From the NCBI RefSeq assembly GCF_001723175.1, contig NC_064653.1, positions 310,001 through 374,000 on the forward strand: 64,000 nucleotides of DNA, written 5' to 3'. Source of the DNA: Penicillium oxalicum. Lineage: Eukaryota > Ascomycota > Eurotiomycetes > Eurotiales > Aspergillaceae. The position numbers were made by a program, and so were the translations under genes. The notes beneath the pieces were generated by a model. It was given only the letters and a program-made list of their open reading frames with translations, made no database searches and was not told the origin of the DNA. Below, one piece after another: positions 47,491 to 59,537 of the stretch (positions are counted from its first letter, which is position 1; every line of letters begins with the position of its first letter).

Positions 47491-48943
47491 CTATGCCTTC
47501 TCCTCATTCTCATCATTCGCATCGTTTTCGTAGCCCTCGGTCTTCATGTCGTTGAGACCAAGCTCCTCGTTCTCCTCGTCGGTGCGCTCGTAGTCCTCAA
47601 TGTCGAGTTGAGGATCCTTGGCAGGGGAGCAAAGGTCCTGGACGTAGCTGTTCGCCAGAGGGTCTTCCAAGGTGATGGTGAACTTCAGCTCGCCGTTGAT
47701 AGCTTGGTCGAGACGATCGAAGAAGCGGTCCCACTTCTCCTTGTCGGACTTGTCCATACTGTCACCACCGCCGGAGCCGAGGTCGTACAGGTTGCCGTGC
47801 AATTGCTTGCGCATATCAGTCAAGAGACCCTCGACAGTAGTGAAGCGACTAGAGATGGAAGATGCGCCCAGGTAAAGCTCAAGTTCATCACTCTGCAGAG
47901 CGCAGGTTCCCGACTTCAAGACGTCGCGGTTGAGGTCGACCTCATTCTCGACGCGCAAAGTGATACGGCGACCCTTCTCCGGAATCTCTCCGCCAACCTT
48001 GACCTCGTTCTGCTTGTATGAACAGCCGCCATCTTCCGGTGCGCAGGAGCTGGCCATGATGAGAACGTCCTTGAAGTAAGGGATCGACACCTTCTTGATG
48101 TGGAGGGCAACAGGACGAGTGCAGCTCGGGCACTCTGCGGGCAGGGTGTAGACCTGGCCATCGACGATCTCGGAATCGTTAGGGTCCTCGCCGTCTACAG
48201 CGTTGGTGACTGCTTGCTCGGTGTGGTCAAGAGTGATGCCGAGCTCCTCGTTCTGCTCATGAGTACGGGGATATTCGACACGGCGGTAGTTGGTCTTGTC
48301 GCTCGGGTTGGGAGCAATCCAAGAGTTTCCGGTCGGGTCGTCGAGAGTGATGGTGAAGGGGAAGAGCTCGCGGTCCAGAATGGCCTTCAGCTTGGCGATT
48401 ATAGGCTCGAGAGCATCATGAAGTTCGGGGGCTTGCTCCTTACGGAGCGGTTGCTCCCCGGAGAGCGACTCGTGCATGCGCTGAATCATTCCCTCCACAT
48501 TGCTGATTTCTCCACCCTTGGGCATTTCAATTCCCAAAGTGTCAAGCTTGAAGGTGGCTGCATCGGATCGGATAACCTGGCGTTGAAGATCGTTGGGGTC
48601 CTTGACATCCAATGTGTACTTGATTCCTAGCGGAGAGATAGGACCGGCGGGCTTGACGGTGTTGTTCGCGAAGTTGCAGTGTTCGCAGTAGAACGAGTCC
48701 ACCACGATATCTTTGAAGAAAGGCACACGAAGGAGGAGGATTCGGGTAGTTCCCTGAGAAAAAGGTTAGTCAATTGTCGGATGGGCCAACTCATTCAAAT
48801 CGTGGCGTTTGACACACATTCTCGTGGCAGTTCATGCAGAGCGATTCGACGCTCATCACACCAGTCTCGTCATTGCGCTCGACGAGATCTCCAATATTCT
48901 GGAACTGCGACTCCTGGGGGTTGTTGCCCGCGTCGGTCGACAT
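47491..48943 (-). CDS. zpr1: Zinc-finger protein Zpr1
   Basis: Conserved protein that binds nascent eEF1A as a folding chaperone and moves between cytosol and nucleus. Two exons on the minus strand, 48943-48818 and 48753-47491 (GTGTGT donor), give 462 residues. The two tandem ZPR1 modules are clear. In the first zinc finger, Cys36/Cys39 (CMNC) in exon 1 pair with Cys65/Cys68 (CEHC) in exon 2. The second has CPSC and then SSC and GGC. Each finger is followed by its beta-barrel: IRSDAATFKLDTLGIEMPKGG in the first and LKSGTCALQSDELELYL in the second, with FTITLDDPTGNSW and FTITLEDPLANSYVQ as the repeated hallmark. The tail is acidic, with conserved RTDEENEELGLNDM. The long upstream region is described separately. 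Confidence 0.95.
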
Positions 48944-50327
48944 TTTGGCTTGCTTTTTAGAATACCGTTCCACTAAATATTTGGTCGATTATACGAACAA
49001 AAGTTCAGCTGTGGGATGCTTTTTGCGATCGTGGTCGGAATGTCAAGCTTTCTTATCCTAAAAAGAAAAAAATCTCCAGCGCCCGCCGGAACATTCCTTT
49101 TCGTTCTGCGCCGCGGGGCTTGGGCAGAGGAGGGGTCCCGCGACCGGGAGCCCGCCGGTAAGGATGACTCGCCATGCACTTGCCCGTGCGTCACGGACTC
49201 GCGGCAGGTCCAGCTCGAGCGACTCCATGGTTTATGAGTGTTAATTGCAATATTAGCCAGTTTGGCACATCCTCCACTTGGCATTGGACTTCATGACAAT
49301 GGGCATCGCTTCCATGACACCGTCGAGTAAACATAATAATCCACATTCGATCGGCAGCGGTGCAACTGACTGCGATGGTATCATGACGCCGCTCTAAGTT
49401 TCAGGACGTAACGTAATTCAAGTAGGGGAAACTGAGAGGTTCCCAAAGTACGAAGGAGATGTTCCTGGTATTGCCCACCAGAATACACTGATCAAGTATA
49501 CAGATTGTCTGCTGATGTTTGATCTCGCTCGGACGACAGCACCAGAGCAGATTTTTCTCACGGCGTCTCAGTGAAAACAGTTGCGGGTGGCAAGGGCAGG
49601 AGAATACCTGCACCGAGTAGTTAGCCATCTTGAGCCAGGACAGTAAGCGGCGAGGGGGCACTTATAAAAAAAAATTGGGAGCCACTTCCCCGGCTGAAGT
49701 CGAGGAAGTGGTCGTCCACGGGTCATTGTGATATTCAGTCATTCTGCATCTCCCCCATGGCTGTATCTAGACCAAACGGCGAGTCGCACAAGATATTCTT
49801 TGACATGGCCTGGGTCACAATTTAGCTCACTCTTCTTGTTTCCAAGGTCGGCAATACCGAGCATGACATGCGATGTCCCAACGGAGATACATGGCGGTAA
49901 GACATAGCTGAGACAAGCCAGAGCTTTGATCCTCACTCGAGAGAGGTCCTCAACCATTTCCTGCCATTGCCTTGCACTGAGCCCATTTTGACATCCCAAG
50001 CGCCGCTGGTCCTTGCCGAATTCTTGAACGAAACAATCAGAGGACCGAGCAAGCTGTTTCCCTGCCAGAACATCTAGGCTCTTTGAGGTTTGAGAAGACA
50101 AGAGCAGCCATCAGATAGACACAGAGCAATGACGTGAAGTATCACAAGATCTGTCAGACAGCACATGCAACATTCACAACCTCGACACTCTGTCAGACCA
50201 GACCGAAATTTGACCAGGAAGCCTCATTCTATCGTGCCAATCCCATCTCCAACCCACTCTCAATTCTCTGCTGGAGCTCGGGACAACCTCACCGCGTTTT
50301 CTCGATCCGAGTGAAAGCCAGTCTCTC

Positions 50328-50606
50328 ATGTGTAGCACGATGTTCTCTGGGATAGGTTTTTGTTTCCTCCCCTGCTCAGCTAAGAAACCTCGCAGGCGGG
50401 CATGGAATGAAGCGGACAAAGAACATCCAGAAAAACCGCTTCCATCTTCTCGAAAGAAGGCCAATGACAAGCAAGCCATCATTGGAGAAGCCGGCGCCCA
50501 TCAATCAATTTGCAAACTCCATTGCAAAGAGACGGTTGACAAGGATGGTCGGGACCCTCCGAAGAAGTCAGATTCCGTGGCGATTGCCGTGATCCGAGGT
50601 GTCTAG
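50328..50606 (+). CDS. Hypothetical 92-residue ORF (weak)
   Basis: Single-exon frame from an ATG, 92 residues, basic, with KKPRRR near residue 20 and a Lys/Asp-rich second half (KLHCKETVDKDG, PPKKSD). There is no family that I recognise and no signal peptide or membrane segment. It reads more like a protein than most frames nearby, but its length is within what chance gives. Its stop overlaps the stop of the ORF on the other strand at a CTAG palindrome. Confidence 0.2.
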   Translation: MCSTMFSGIGFCFLPCSAKKPRRRAWNEADKEHPEKPLPSSRKKANDKQAIIGEAGAHQSICKLHCKETVDKDGRDPPKKSDSVAIAVIRGV

Positions 50607-51070
50607 CTTGCTGAAGAGCACACGACAGGACACAGAGGCTGAAAGTAGGGGCAAGATACCCAGGTATCCCCATCGTCAAAGCACGCACGGGATAGCAGAT
50701 GGTCAAGTGCGGCCAAATTCAAAGACCACCACAAGCGAACAAAATCGGAAAACACCAACCCGGTAGCAGAAGCCACATTGCTAGCCGGAACATGACAACA
50801 GGCCAGAAAACCCTCGATCGAAACCGAGGAACCATGAGCTCGTTCAATGCAAAAAGACCTCGCGGCATCTTTTGGTCCTTGAAACCGCCTGGGTAGTATC
50901 AAAGCCTCAAAGATGGTTCTGACGAGTGGATCAATTTGTAAGGTCGAGAACATGGTTGTGTGTGATGGCGTCTGTTGTGTCCTAGGCGCCGAGACCTCAA
51001 GCCAGACCATGAAGGTGCCCCAGGGTTCCGAAATTGAACGTTGCGTTTGATCAATGCCTTGTCGCGCCAT
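50603..51070 (-). CDS. Hypothetical 155-residue ORF (weak)
   Basis: Uninterrupted frame from an ATG at 51070 (open further to 51097), 155 residues. It contains IDPLVRTIFEALILPRRF and a Cys-, Trp- and Leu-rich second half. No family is recognised. By a rough estimate of stop frequency, an open frame this long in 3 kb would arise by chance in perhaps one case in eight, so it is a candidate only. Confidence 0.2.
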   Translation of the reverse strand: MARQGIDQTQRSISEPWGTFMVWLEVSAPRTQQTPSHTTMFSTLQIDPLVRTIFEALILPRRFQGPKDAARSFCIERAHGSSVSIEGFLACCHVPASNVASATGLVFSDFVRLWWSLNLAALDHLLSRACFDDGDTWVSCPYFQPLCPVVCSSAS

Positions 51071-52082
51071 CTTCGATGCCCCCAAGGACAACCCCAAAGA
51101 CGAGGCATCCGGCGTGCTTCACCCACTCTGGACCTTCTGATTAATCCTGCCGACGAAGCATAGAGCAGCCATCCGTTTTTGACCAACATGAAGTATCCAG
51201 CATAGGAAAACCGACGCTGTGCCATTGGAGACACGTGCATAGTGAACCGTCTTTTGCGCCACCGAAGGCTCTGGACAAGTCAAACAACTTTCATCGGTAG
51301 GCCCATCACAGACCAACCCCACTAATCGTGATGTTCGTCATGTTTGACCCTTGAAGCTACCACAGATTGGGAATTCCCGGCGGAAGGAGGCTTAGGGGTT
51401 AGGATTTTCAACTTAAAGAAGCCGAAATTAGGAGAGACAAGCCGTGCAAGAGTGCCTCGATAGGCAAGAGACCTGATGGATCCACTCTTGATGAGATGCG
51501 CGTGCTGAGGGCCAAGTGCTCGTAAACAGCGCCTTTGGGAGGACAAGAGAGAGGTTGAAAGAGAAGACAGTGTTCACGATATTTGAGGTCTCTTGGCAAT
51601 TGTGACCGGACCCGAACATTGTGTTTCAGAGATTTGAAGGAGGCAAGGCTGGTGATGTAGCAAAAGCACCCTCGCGAAGTTGTTGCGCGACGGGACCGGA
51701 ACGCGCTCAGGCGGGCCAGACCCAACTCACATGGTCAGTGCCAAGCTACCTCCAGCTACTGCCTGAGGCGGATCGCTAGAATATTCATTACGTACTACCT
51801 ACTAAGTAGGTACTAACTTAAAGCAGATCATGCTGACTCAGCTAAGGCTTCCCGCCTCGTCAGCCTGAGTCACCGCCCAGCGGAAGTCCTGAACATTATG
51901 TAATTTGACGTTCGTGCGACCGTCCGGGCAGCTGGCTCGAGCCACCTCAGGCATCCTTCCAATAACAGAGAGCGGGCGGGTCTACTACCGCATTTCATGC
52001 AGCCATCGCCTCTGGTCTATCATTTTCTTATACTCTCATAAAATTCACCCGAAATGAGTGTAGATCAAATTATGATTTCAAA

Positions 52083-55000
52083 ATGACTAGTATCGACCAA
52101 ATCCGCCACGTGTTTGACGCTGCTGGCCAATTCTTGAAACCAGTTCTCAATAGAGGCACGCAGATCCTTCACGCACCTCGAACATGAGTTCTTTTAACTA
52201 ATCGCTTTGAAGATGAGGTTCAACGGGCGCAAGGCAAATCGCTGGTGGAGGTGCTGTTCCAATCTCTGGAACTCACTTCAGCTGGCGAAAAAGATATGCG
52301 CCGAGCTGTCATCGGCAGGGCGCTAGATCTCCTAGATGCCATTCACCGAGCGTTCGCAACGCCGGTCACTGATGAAGGATCTTCGCGATACACGCGAGCT
52401 GAGATCGGGAATACTGATCTTGAAGATGCAAGACGCCGTCAAATTATACATGCCCTATTGGATCTCATCTCCTTGGAGGGCATTTACCCGTCTTTGTCCT
52501 CGGGCGTTGGCATTCCTCTACAACAAAGGGTCATTTCTGTACTGCCAGCCGGGATCATTGCAAAACAGACCACCATACCAGCAAGCAGTACGCCACACGA
52601 CGGGATACTTCTTGCCAGAGTCATGCGTATTCTCGTCGATATCGTGTTGGACGAAAGAGACAGCATTCAACCCATTATTCGCAGTCGCATCCTCAGCGAT
52701 CTCATAAGTGGATTATCCGATCTTGCATTCAACCCCAACACCATGCCCTCCGAAAGGAAAATGCAGGATCAAAAAGCCTTCCAGGTGATCATCGATGAGT
52801 AAGTACATTTTGAAAGTGCCACTATAGCTTGCTGACCGGTTGCAGGTCTCCAAGTGCAGCTCTCTTACCTACTCTATCTGCGTTTCTTCAGACCGATACA
52901 ACAGCCTGGTTCAGGTCAATTGTGTCACGACAGATTGCCCGAATCCCAATGCGAGAGGGCGGGGTGATGCATACTATTCTTTTTATAATGTCGCAGGTGG
53001 GCCCGTCGCTCGGACAAGAAGCCCAAGCGGAGCCCACCAATGGGCCTCATTTCACAGTGCAAGGAATGATGCAGATCTCGAAGCTTTTGTCTGCTGTCCC
53101 GCAGGATACTGAACCGTCGACCTACTTTGACGCCCTCGCTCCTCAGCTACTAGAGTTGCTTGACGGGGACGACCCTGATCTGAGAAGAATTGCCTCTTAT
53201 GTCATTGGCAACGGGATCCTAGGCAAACGCGCCTATGGTGCACCAGGAACTATCGGGCATTCTATCTTTGTCGAGCCGATATTCGCGGCACTGACGGCTG
53301 AGATTGATAGTAACTCGGTACGGTGGCTTTCGGCACCGTACTCTGCAGACGTCAGGGCCACCATGTTGCCAGAGAACCAGTCTTTTAAGACTGCCGTTCG
53401 AAGCCAACACATCCTTGTCGCGCTGAACAGACTGAAACTTCTCGCACTACAACATCCAAATCCTGGTCTGGTGAAGAGGATTATTTATCCCATTTTACTG
53501 CCATTATGGGGCCTAGCCTGCTATTCTCAGCAAGAGCAATTCAATGAGGTCCACACCGGGGTCATGAGTCTGTTGCAGACATACTTCAGCATATCAGTTG
53601 GCGCTTTGCCCTTAAAGAAACTAGTTGACAACCTTATGTGGGACGGAGGGCCGACTTGGACATATACCAAGGACTTTCAGGGCCAAATTGCCTACAAAGC
53701 GCGATCTAGGCCAGACAACAACCAATTCGATATGATCAGGCTCATGGACTCATTGCAAACTCGAGCTGATCTGTTCGTTGGCCTCTTGGGTACGGACCCA
53801 AGCACCGAGGAGCGAACTGCCGACATTTTTCTGCATGTCAGTCAGTCCTGGCTCGTTCAGCCCTCAACCCAGGAAAATGCCAGGGCTTCTATCTCTAGCG
53901 AGGATGCCGAAGACAGCGCGAATATCATGAAAAGACTTGTTTGTGCGAAGGTAGCCGAAAGATTGCTTGACAGTTTCAAGGACACGCTGTCACGCCAACC
54001 CTTACGAGTCCTTGAACTTATCAAACAAGTGATTGATGGAGAGCTTCACAGGCTCAAAGGCCAACGTGGACCTGTGTCGTCTCGCAATATCGAGAAGATT
54101 TCTTTGTCATCCCTTGCGAGTATTGTGCCGGAGCGTAACGAGAGCAAGGAGGATGAATCTGACCAAGACACATCTGATTCCTTGACTACCGCCTTCAGCT
54201 TACTCTCGACGGTGCTTGCATCTCCAGAGTTTGCGTTGTCTGAGGAAACAAAGAGCCTTTTGGAATCGCTCAAAGACCATCTCGACCAATTGATCCCGCG
54301 TCTTCCAAGCTCATTAGCTAAGCCAGCGACTACTTCGTCAATGCTGCTGGAGATTCAGCTCACGTCACCTGAGAATGGTGAGCCCAAAGCGGTTTCTTCG
54401 CACATCACGGACCTTGAAACACACCGTCAAGCGTTGGCAAACCTCAGCTCAGATCTCCCGCCAGTCCAAGCAGAGGGCTTCTCCCTTCTGTCCAAGTTAA
54501 TATTGAAATCATCACCTGTGCTGGACATCCCATCAACCCTGACACTTCTTCTCTCAATCATTACGGACACCTCTGAGGCCCATGCAAACGACGAATTCAT
54601 TTATCTTAACGCTATCAAGCTTATCGGCACGCTTGCCGCGCGTCACCCACGGACCGTTGTAAAGACGTTGGTTGACAACTACACTGATCCCAGCGAACAG
54701 AAGACTTTAGACCAGCGTCTCAAAATTGGCGAGTCTCTTCTGAGGACAGTCCAAGACCTTGGCGAAGCTTTGGCCGGCGATACAGCTAAAACCCTCACGG
54801 AAGGTCTCATCGCTGTGGCTGGACGGCGTGGCCACAAACCACTAACCCAGAAAACACGCCAACAGCTGGAAGAGAAGGAGAGAAGAGAGAGCGAGCGTGA
54901 AAAGCGGAGGCAGCAACAGACTGGATTGCCGGACATCTCTGATCTTCTGGATGACGACTCAGAAACCGAGTCACTAGAGCAAAATGCCTTCGCTGCGTCG

Positions 55001-55609
55001 ATTGTCGCTGCATGGGGTGCTGGCGCGCCTAGTGACGAGGAGCCTGAAGATTTGCGCGTGCGTGCATCGGCACTGTCTATTCTCGCTTCCGCGGTGCAGA
55101 CAAATATTCTCGGGCTCGGACCTACAATCATCTCTTCTCTGCTAGACCTCGCCATGGCAACGCTGACGCTAGAACCGGCCACCGAAAGTGCGATTCTGCG
55201 ACGAGCGAGCGTCGTACTCATCTTGGATGTTTTGAAAGCCCTGGATTCGGCGCGGGAGGCTCGAAACGGACAAGATCTTGGTTTCGGATTCTCACTTATT
55301 GACGAGGACCCATTGCTATCTTCCCGCGAAAATAACAGACGCGGCCCTTCTACCGTGGCAAGTATCCCGAGGATGCTCCGTACTCTTGGCTTTGTCGAGA
55401 GTGTCGAGACAGATGGTATCGTCAGGGGCCATCTCCGTGCGTTGACCGAGAGTCTTGAAGCTTGGATGGAGAAATCTATCATGTGGGGAATTGGTGCTCA
55501 AAATGGCGGCGAACCAAAGTTGGAGCTAGGAGATCGCATTGCAGGCTTGGACATCGATCCGCTGGCCGGAAGAGGTTCCGGGGAGCCTCGGATTGAGGAA
55601 ATTGAGTAG
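52083..55609 (+). CDS. Tango6/Rtp1-like HEAT-repeat protein
   Basis: Homologue of yeast Rtp1 (nuclear import and assembly of RNA polymerase II) and animal Tango6. The body is certain: an exon ending at 52798 (GTAAGT donor) and 52846-55609, the latter coding over 920 residues. Features include tandem hydrophobic HEAT helices throughout, the conserved DDPDLRRIASYVIGNGILGKR-type segment, a charged coiled stretch (QLEEKERRESEREKRRQQQ) before an acidic DLLDDDSETES patch, and the RTP1 C-terminal region (DLRVRASALSILASAV; RRASVVLILDVLKALD). The 5' end is unclear. The ATG at 52083 reads MTSIDQIRHVFDAAGQFLKP but its frame meets a TGA at 52185 before the next open block. A 75-base intron 52143-52217 (weak donor GTTCTC, acceptor GATGAG) would bridge it and give 1134 residues; this is tentative. 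Confidence 0.82.
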
Positions 55610-55952
55610 CCCTGTCTGTTGGGCTAAAGGCAGCCATCAATAGGCTCTCATTTTCATGATGGGCTATCGATTACAATGAGTTTCAATGTAAATCACGCTA
55701 CATTGAGCACTGTGTCCAATTCCATTTACTTCACGATAGAAACCATCCATTCCATTAATCACAGCTACATCCATGCTGTAGAAGAACGAGGGTAGAGGGA
55801 AACAAATTGCGCTGAGACCTCATAGTGTGCTAACTAAATTTGACCCAGCAACATTCCCTGACTTTTTTTCTGGTCTTTTCTGTTTTCTGGAACTTGAATG
55901 CGTTCATCGTGTCGGGAGTTCGCCAGCGAGTGTTCACACGAAAAGAACCACA
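55610..55952. other. Convergent 3' region of Tango6 and dbr1 genes
   Basis: 343 bases between stop codons; nothing coding is seen. Confidence 0.6.
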
Positions 55953-58130
55953 TTAGAAGCCACGTCCCCGACCACGACCATTTCCTCGGCCATATCCGCG
56001 ACCGTTTCCTCGACCACGGCCTCGGCCACGGCCACGATTGCCGTGGCCGCCTTGGAACGAGCCACCAGAAGCTGGGGGAGGCCCAGCGTTCATGCGTGCC
56101 TCGATTTCCTCTTCGGTGAGGGCGAAGGCGTTAGGAATATCGAGGAGGGAGCAGAAATCGGCAGTCTGGTTGTTTGGGCATTCACGAGGCTGGGGAGCTT
56201 CCGCGAGGGACTCGGCAGGGTCGTACTTCGGCGCACTGAGTTGAAAGTTCAAAGGGATGTCCATCAGGCCACGCTTCTCAAGATGCTCCTCAACCCATTT
56301 CTCTTCTTCAACAATGCGGGCACGGTAGGAATCTTCACCCTTGTGGGGAGGCACCTGCGCAGAACGGTCACCGAGAACGAGATCTGCAGCGAAGACACGG
56401 GTGATTGCAAGCCACTCTTTATCATACTGCAGTCGGAACCCACCAGAGGATTTGGAAATATTCTGGGAGGGCGCTTCATCGACCGCTTTGAGCTTCATGA
56501 GGTGGACCACATCATCTCGGTTATGAGGTTTGTCGAGGGCGAGGAAGCGAGTGACTTTGTTGCTCACAGCTTCTGGGACAGGCTTCTCCTGGGCCGGCTT
56601 CTGAGCTTGGGGAGCAGGTCGAGCGAAACTGGCAGGCAGTTTGCTTCGCAGGTCTTCTGTGACTGCCTGACCACGCTCGGTATCCACAGCGCCGTGGCTG
56701 CGGGTGTCAGAGGTGCTTTCAGGCTCGACGGGGGGGTTGCGGTCACCAGGAGAGGCAGGTGCTTTAAGGGCATCCCAATTTGAAGAATTCTCGGACCAGT
56801 CGTTTGAAATGCCAACAGGAACATTATCCATCTTGGCAGCTTTGGCAGGGGAGGGATTACCGGATGCCTGGCCATCAGACTCGCTCACAGAGCCCAAGGA
56901 GATCTCGTCGGAATTTTTGGAGAAGACAGCATCGTAAGCTGCCCGCTCGTTCTCGTACGTGGCCATACCTTGCTCTCGCAGCTCCTCACGCTTGTGTTGA
57001 AATTCCTTGTAGAGCTGGCGGGTTTTCACTGCTTCCCGGCGCTCAATGTCTTGAGTCTCCGCTGCGAATGCGTTCCAGGCGGCCACCCCCTTTTGAAAAT
57101 CTTCCGATGTACCGCTGAGGATAGGAGGGATGTTTCTCGGAGCACCCACGCTTCCCGCTTTGGAAGATTCGCTCGTGGTCGTCTTCGCGGACATGTCAGC
57201 TTCAACAGCCCATTCGCTAGGCTGGCCTTCCGGAGCATCCACCCTCTTGACGCCGACTCCATCATGTGGGACAACAGCGGTAAACTTGACATGGAGATGG
57301 GCGGCAAACCAGTACGCAGGACGCAGGCGATCCATGACATCGCGAGCCGCACTGCTTCCGAGACTACCGTGCTCTGAATCCTCCTTGAAGCCACGCTTCT
57401 TCCGGAACAGCTCGCGAGAATTACCAAAGTTTTCGATGCCTCGCGGCCAGTCATGGGAGAGACCAACATCCACTTGAGTCCGGACTTGCAGGAGCTTGCG
57501 GACATCCAGCTCGCGCACATGGTAGATGCTGTGAAGATCGTCCGCTCCGTATGGGAGTCGCTCGAAATGCGGCTTGCGATAGTCGTAGCCTTTCCAGATG
57601 CCAGACATGGCCGAGATTCGCAGGGGTCCGAAGCGCACAAGGTTGGCTGCGCCGAGGTAGTAGATGTTAGGAGCTACCCAACCGCCGTAATACAGCTCGA
57701 AAAGGTAGTTGCTGGCTTCGTGGTTGCCCCCGCAGAAGATTGTCAGATACGGGGCAACTTTCTCGCCTCCGTAGTACTTGTGAAAGTCGCCCATAGACTT
57801 CCACTTGGCAGGCACTGAGATACAAGCTGCGTCGCTTGCATTACGGAGAGCCTGAGCCATGTTAGAGTGGGAGATAAAGTCAAGTTGCAGATGGTGGAAT
57901 GGTTTAACAGACCTGAAAGTCACCTCCAATGATGACCAGATCGACATTGTCCCAGCCTTTGGCCTCAGCTTTAACTCTGAGGAGCTCGTAGATTTCATCA
58001 AAGCTGCCGTGAGCCTGTTGTATGCTGTCAGCACATTGACCTAGTCAAATGTTCTCATATGATTGAAAGGCGGAGGAAGACTTACGCAGCCCACGGCAGC
58101 AACACGAACACCTTCGACCTCGGACAACAT
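55953..58130 (-). CDS. dbr1: RNA lariat debranching enzyme
   Basis: Metallophosphoesterase that hydrolyses the 2'-5' bond of excised intron lariats in the nucleus. Three exons on the minus strand: 58130-58086, 58014-57913 and 57851-55953, giving 681 residues. Catalytic motifs in order: GCAHGSFDEIY (across intron 1), IIGGDFQ, CGGNHEAS, LSHDWP and AAHLHVKF. The C-terminal half is longer than in yeast: a charged, Ser/Pro-rich linker, then the conserved Dbr1 C-terminal domain with FLALDKPHNRDD, and a final tail of about 30 residues made almost wholly of Arg-Gly and Asn-Gly units after a GGSFQGGHG segment, an RGG-like RNA-binding tail. It is divergent from the Rpr2-type gene. Confidence 0.94.
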
Positions 58131-58736
58131 GTCGATAATTGAGAGTGAAGTGAGGTTGGCAATGTCTCACTTTTCACTTGATGGTAACACAGAAGGTGAT
58201 CTTTGACTGAGAGTATGAGTGTGAATCAAAGTCGAGAATGGGTTTGCGGTTTTGGTGTCTTCTCGTGGTAAACTCGGCAGTCAAGAATGGATGTGAGGTG
58301 TGTGAGAAGGAACAGAAAGAAGACGTTGAAGGGGCCAGGTATGAGACTTAAATACTTGAACTGGCAGAGGCAGATCAACGCGTTTCAGCAAACAATCTGC
58401 TAGTATCATCTACAAGCATCTAGACAAGCGAGGAACCTGTTGCCTACGATTGTGTGGTGCCTGGTGGTAGCAAATAAGATGCATTACCCATTCGGGGAAG
58501 CTGAGAGCAAAAATGATGAACGGATGGGACGGTCGTGGGTCGTGGCGATAAATACCAGGGTCGTGGCAAAGACTCCCACGCTGTATTCTCTTCCCGCCTT
58601 TCGGTCCGAGCCTCCCCAGGAAACTCCTTTTATTCCGACTCTGCGTCTCGTTTTACTACCTCTTCTCACTTGACAAGAAATACTTTCTAGGGATTCCGTG
58701 CTCGGCTCGGGAGTTCAGATTTGCTGTAATACCGGT
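58131..58736. promoter_or_regulatory. Shared divergent promoter of dbr1 and the Rpr2-type gene
   Basis: 606 bases. Repeated GGTCGTGG words occur at about 58530-58566. No open frame to call. Confidence 0.5.
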
Positions 58737-59327
58737 ATGGCACCCATTGAGGCGCCGCAATTGCGCTTCCTGAACGATGCTGCCAATCTGCTAGCGTCTC
58801 AAAGCCCAGCAACCGCGACACACTTGCTCTCAGTACACACGCAGATTCTGCACGATGAACAAAGATCACTCAATGTTCGCCAGCGAAAACATCATTGCGG
58901 AGGTTGTGGTAGTATCAGACAGTCTCAGTGCTCCAAGGTCACCCAGGTCAAGCCCAAGACACGAGGCGTGTCTAAAAAAGAACATCGACATGCAGGCGGC
59001 GGCGGTGCTTTCGTGTACAAGTGCCTGCGCTGCAATCAACGAACTGTCATTCCGCGAAATAGACCTGCATCGAGGATGCCTTCTCAGCAATCATCGCATG
59101 CTACGGGGTCTTCTAATACGTCTACTACTATCACCAGCACAAATTCGTTGGCAGAACCCTCCGACGTGCCTGTGACTTCTTCCAGCAACCATTCAGTACC
59201 CAAAACAATTGACAATTCCAACAGTAAGAAAAGGGCCAAGACCAGAAAACAGGGTGGTTTACAAGCTCTTCTGGCTGCTAAGAAGACCAGCCAACCTTCT
59301 TTGGACCTTTTTGATTTTCTTCAGTGA
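58737..59327 (+). CDS. RNase P subunit of the Rpr2/Rpp21/Snm1 family
   Basis: Zinc-binding protein subunit of RNase P or MRP. One exon, 196 residues. The N-terminal helix region FLNDAANLLA... is followed by a zinc ribbon with Cys54/Cys57 (CGGCG) and Cys96/Cys99 (CLRCN), the expected spacing and order for Rpr2/Rpp21. The second half is Ser/Thr-rich and probably disordered, with a basic patch (KKRAKTRKQGG) and a conserved-looking end, LLAAKKTSQPSLDLFDFLQ. The long tail and this ending resemble Snm1 (the MRP-specific member) as much as Rpr2, so I leave the choice open. The ATG at 58737 is used; the frame opens 39 bases earlier. candA-C starts 210 bases after its stop on the same strand. Confidence 0.82.
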   Translation: MAPIEAPQLRFLNDAANLLASQSPATATHLLSVHTQILHDEQRSLNVRQRKHHCGGCGSIRQSQCSKVTQVKPKTRGVSKKEHRHAGGGGAFVYKCLRCNQRTVIPRNRPASRMPSQQSSHATGSSNTSTTITSTNSLAEPSDVPVTSSSNHSVPKTIDNSNSKKRAKTRKQGGLQALLAAKKTSQPSLDLFDFLQ

Positions 59328-59537
59328 CAAACTTACGTGACTCCACCGCGGCTCTGCACGCTCGGACCGGCAGAATTCGTTTTTCCGGATGCTTGGGGAG
59401 CTTCGCGGGGCAGCTTATCCCAGCTTCATGTTCAAATCACTTGGACCCTTCTTTGTGGTTCAATCAATCCCACACACAAAGAAAAGAAAACTTGCGATCG
59501 CCTTTGATTTCTGAATTTCCACCGGCCATTATTCGCC

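Larger units (their letters stand above)
48944..52082. other. 3.1 kb divergent region between zpr1 and the Tango6 gene
   Basis: No conserved protein is recognised. It contains two weak convergent ORFs (50328-50606 and 51070-50603, separate entries) and a 120-codon minus frame at 50101-49739 that opens at TTG. The 300 bases before 52083 are AT-rich and hold no clear start upstream of the Tango6 ATG. Confidence 0.45.
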
